A DNA stretch of 64,000 bases from Porogramme epimiltina (Eukaryota > Basidiomycota > Agaricomycetes > Polyporales > Polyporaceae): NCBI GenBank assembly GCA_900155495.1, contig FTLJ01000545.1, forward strand, positions 21,528 to 85,527, in the 5' to 3' direction. Of the stretch, positions 61,830 through 64,000 are shown in pieces (positions within the stretch are counted from its first letter, which is position 1; every line of letters begins with the position of its first letter). Under the pieces are notes generated by a model that ran no database searches, was not told the origin of the DNA, and saw nothing but the letters and a program-made list of their open reading frames with translations. The position numbers and the translations under genes are program-made.

Positions 61830-63451
61830 ATGCATCGATCTCTTTATATCGTCGATATCATTAAGCTTATCTGCGATGTACTCGACAAACCAACTCTTGC
61901 CGCGCTAACATCCACCTGCGGGCAATTCAATGGTCCCGCTGTAGCAGCACTATGGGATAATATGGATACTTTTGAGCCCTTCATCAAGTGTTTCCCCTCG
62001 GATGTCTGGGCTGTGGATCGTAAAGGAAACCTTGTAAGTTTCAATGACGTTCTTCGTTGTTCGAGGACATCGGGTGTGTTTATAACCCCAACTCACAGAA
62101 ATTCACTCGGCCACCCGCACAAGAAGACTGGGCTCGCTTCCACTACTATGCAACGTTAGTGCACAAGTTTAACTTCGGACACCACTCCGGCCAGTATGAC
62201 CTCCGGGTTTTCAACGTGTTATGCACTCTTCGACCATCCCTTGTCCTCTTTCCCAACGTCACCCACTTCACATGGAGCGCAATCAGGGACGAAATGTCAA
62301 CCTTAGTGGTGTCTGTCCTGTCCATGTTAGGCGATAAACTCACGGCCCTCTCCATCCACGGCATTGATCGAAATGATATCGTACCCGCATGTCTTTCGGT
62401 CGCGGAACATCGTTTTTCTCGGCTGAAGCATCTCTCTCTCGTGGGCCCCACCGATGGCTTCGTACCAAACTACAGCCCTCAAACGAAACCCGCTCTTCAA
62501 CGTTTGGCGCGCGACATTCCTCTCCTCGAATCATTCGAGTGCAACGGCGTACCGCTCACCCAGGATACTATAATTCATTTGTTGAAAATGAAGCACTTGC
62601 AACGACTGTCCTTTAGATTACCCAAACTCGATGTCTGGACGGACTCCCGGTGTATTCCCTCGACTTCAGCCTTGACTCAATCCAAGATTAGTTGCGACGT
62701 GTCAGCTTATGTTGGGTTTAGTAGAGCTTTCCCCCTCCCCCATGTGACGACACTCGAACTGGACTTAAACGAAACCGTCTCTGGGCTGCCTTCCGTCCAC
62801 GAGCTGTTCACATGCATCCGGCAACAGTTTTCTCCCCGAAACTTTCGTCGACTATCCGTTTGCTCTTGGATAGAAGAAGCGCACGAGCAAGAAGCCGTGT
62901 TTGTACCGCAGGATATACGACCGCTGCTGCAATTTTCGGGGATGGAGTGCCTTTCGTTGTCCTTGGGGTGCCTTCATCGACTCGACGATTCAATATTCCT
63001 GGATATCGCCAAGGCGCTGCCTGAACTCCGAGTCCTGCGCATAGCCCCTTCGATCTCCAGCAGGCTCCCTTCTGTCACTGCCCTCTCTTATCTTGCCGCA
63101 TATGCACACAACCTCCACGATCTCGACATCTTCTTTCGCGCACAAGTCTCGGAGGACCCTGCCCAGGATTATGGCCCCCTAGCGAACAAGCTGAGCCGTT
63201 CCTCGCTGCGCTGTCTCCGCGTGAGCACATCACCCATAGAATCTCCGAAACCCGTAGCCCTCTTCCTCGCGCGTATCTTCCCCCGGCTCGAGCGTCTGGA
63301 ACCGGAGATGGATGTGGAAGATCATGAATCACAATATGAAATCCGCGACAACTGGGTTGAAGTGGAGAGCTATCTTCAAATGCTTCTGACTTTACGTAAA
63401 CCCCTCGACGTCCGGATCGAACAGCTGGAATCACAGCTATCCTCGTCGTAA
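61830..63451 (+). CDS. F-box protein with degenerate leucine-rich repeats
   Basis: Exons 61830-62033 and 62099-63451 give 518 aa. The intron has donor GTAAGT and acceptor CTCACAG. The N-terminus (MHRSLYIVDIIKLICDVLD, then PTLAALTSTC and a W at the expected spot) fits the short F-box typical of the expanded Agaricomycete family. It would bind Skp1 in an SCF ubiquitin ligase. Residues about 100-480 carry spaced leucine motifs (LKHLSLVG, LESFECNG, LQRLSFRL, LRVLRIAP, LRCLRVS) of LRR type that would contact the substrate. The C-terminus is a short helix. An in-frame ATG at about 61788 exists upstream, but 61830 has the better context (CACCATG) and begins right before the F-box. Substrate unknown. 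Confidence 0.88.
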
Positions 63452-64000
63452 TGCCAAGAGAGGTATCCAGGACGGTGGGATGAAGCATTTTTAGTGAGCT
63501 GCGTTCCCTGGATTTCAAACCGGTTCTTTCTCAACATACCACTAGCACGTCCGCGATCCGATATACCAGTCATTTTCAAGTAATAGGGCCCTATTGGACT
63601 CTCTTGCCTACTCCTAGAAGTATCTAAATAACTATGGCTCCACAAAGTACAACAGACGATCTATATGGGAAGCAAAGGATCTTTATGTTTTCGCGAAATG
63701 ACATCTCGTCCCGCGCTCATACCGTTTTGTCCCCAGGACTTCCCATTTCGTTTTCCCGTTTGGCGAGTTCACGCACCACGCCATCCCCCGCCTCAAAAAT
63801 TCTTCTGCACACTCCTGTATATATCCATAGCACATATCTCTCATAATATATGTCATTTTTGTGCTTCAGAGCGCACCATTCACTGTGAATGTTTCGCCCT
63901 TCATTCTCGTGCGCTTGTTTTCGCGACCCGGCGCCTCCTTCTCCTCCTGCTCTTTTCACGAGCGTCTCGCCATCATGTTCTCACGTATTGACCAGTGCCG
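63452..64000. other. 3' flank of the F-box gene, nothing else recognised
   Basis: AT content is higher than elsewhere. It probably includes the F-box 3' UTR and the edge of the next intergenic region. The last 100 bp are pyrimidine-rich, which could be the leader of a gene beyond the window. Confidence 0.4.

Overview
The window looks like nuclear DNA of an Agaricomycete (mushroom or polypore) basidiomycete. The protein genes are cut by many short introns, mostly 50-70 nt, with GT..AG ends and CTNA-type branch points. The gene families (Rif1-like protein, cyclopropane-type fatty-acyl synthase, Hos3-type deacetylase, Ecl1-like zinc protein, F-box/LRR protein) also fit that group. I rebuilt gene models by hand. 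Every model quoted with exon coordinates keeps an open frame across all joins.

Layout. (1) 1-9.4 kb is gene-dense: a 5'-truncated Rif1-like gene (+), convergent with a 12-exon SAM-dependent cyclopropane-type methyltransferase (-), then a small coiled-coil protein gene (+). (2) 9.7-13.3 kb holds three copies of one unit of about 0.55-0.8 kb, each with a TATA-like box, a short two-exon ORF and, in two copies, a frame with a kinase-like glycine loop. (3) 13.9-18.8 kb has a RING-H2 protein gene (-) divergent from a class II (Hos3-like) histone deacetylase gene (+), then a small Cys-containing ORF. (4) 18.8-38.6 kb and 41.5-57.9 kb are two ORF-poor blocks. Except in the first few kb they are very rich in G+C and CpG. 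Only one convincing gene lies between them, an Ecl1-like zinc-binding regulator (38.65-40.45 kb). (5) 57.9-59.8 kb contains protein-like but broken fragments. (6) 59.8-63.5 kb has a 13-exon mitochondrial carrier gene (-) divergent from an F-box/LRR gene (+).

There is no operon or pathway cluster. The genes are individually regulated housekeeping or regulatory genes: chromatin (Rif1-like, HDAC), protein turnover (RING, F-box), lipid modification, mitochondrial transport and nutrient/lifespan signalling.

The most interesting items are a predicted one-nucleotide exon in the methyltransferase gene, three 10-11 nt exons in the carrier gene, the triplicated unit at 9.7-13.3 kb, and a recurrent 12-bp word GGGATAAGTCCC found four times inside the GC-rich blocks.
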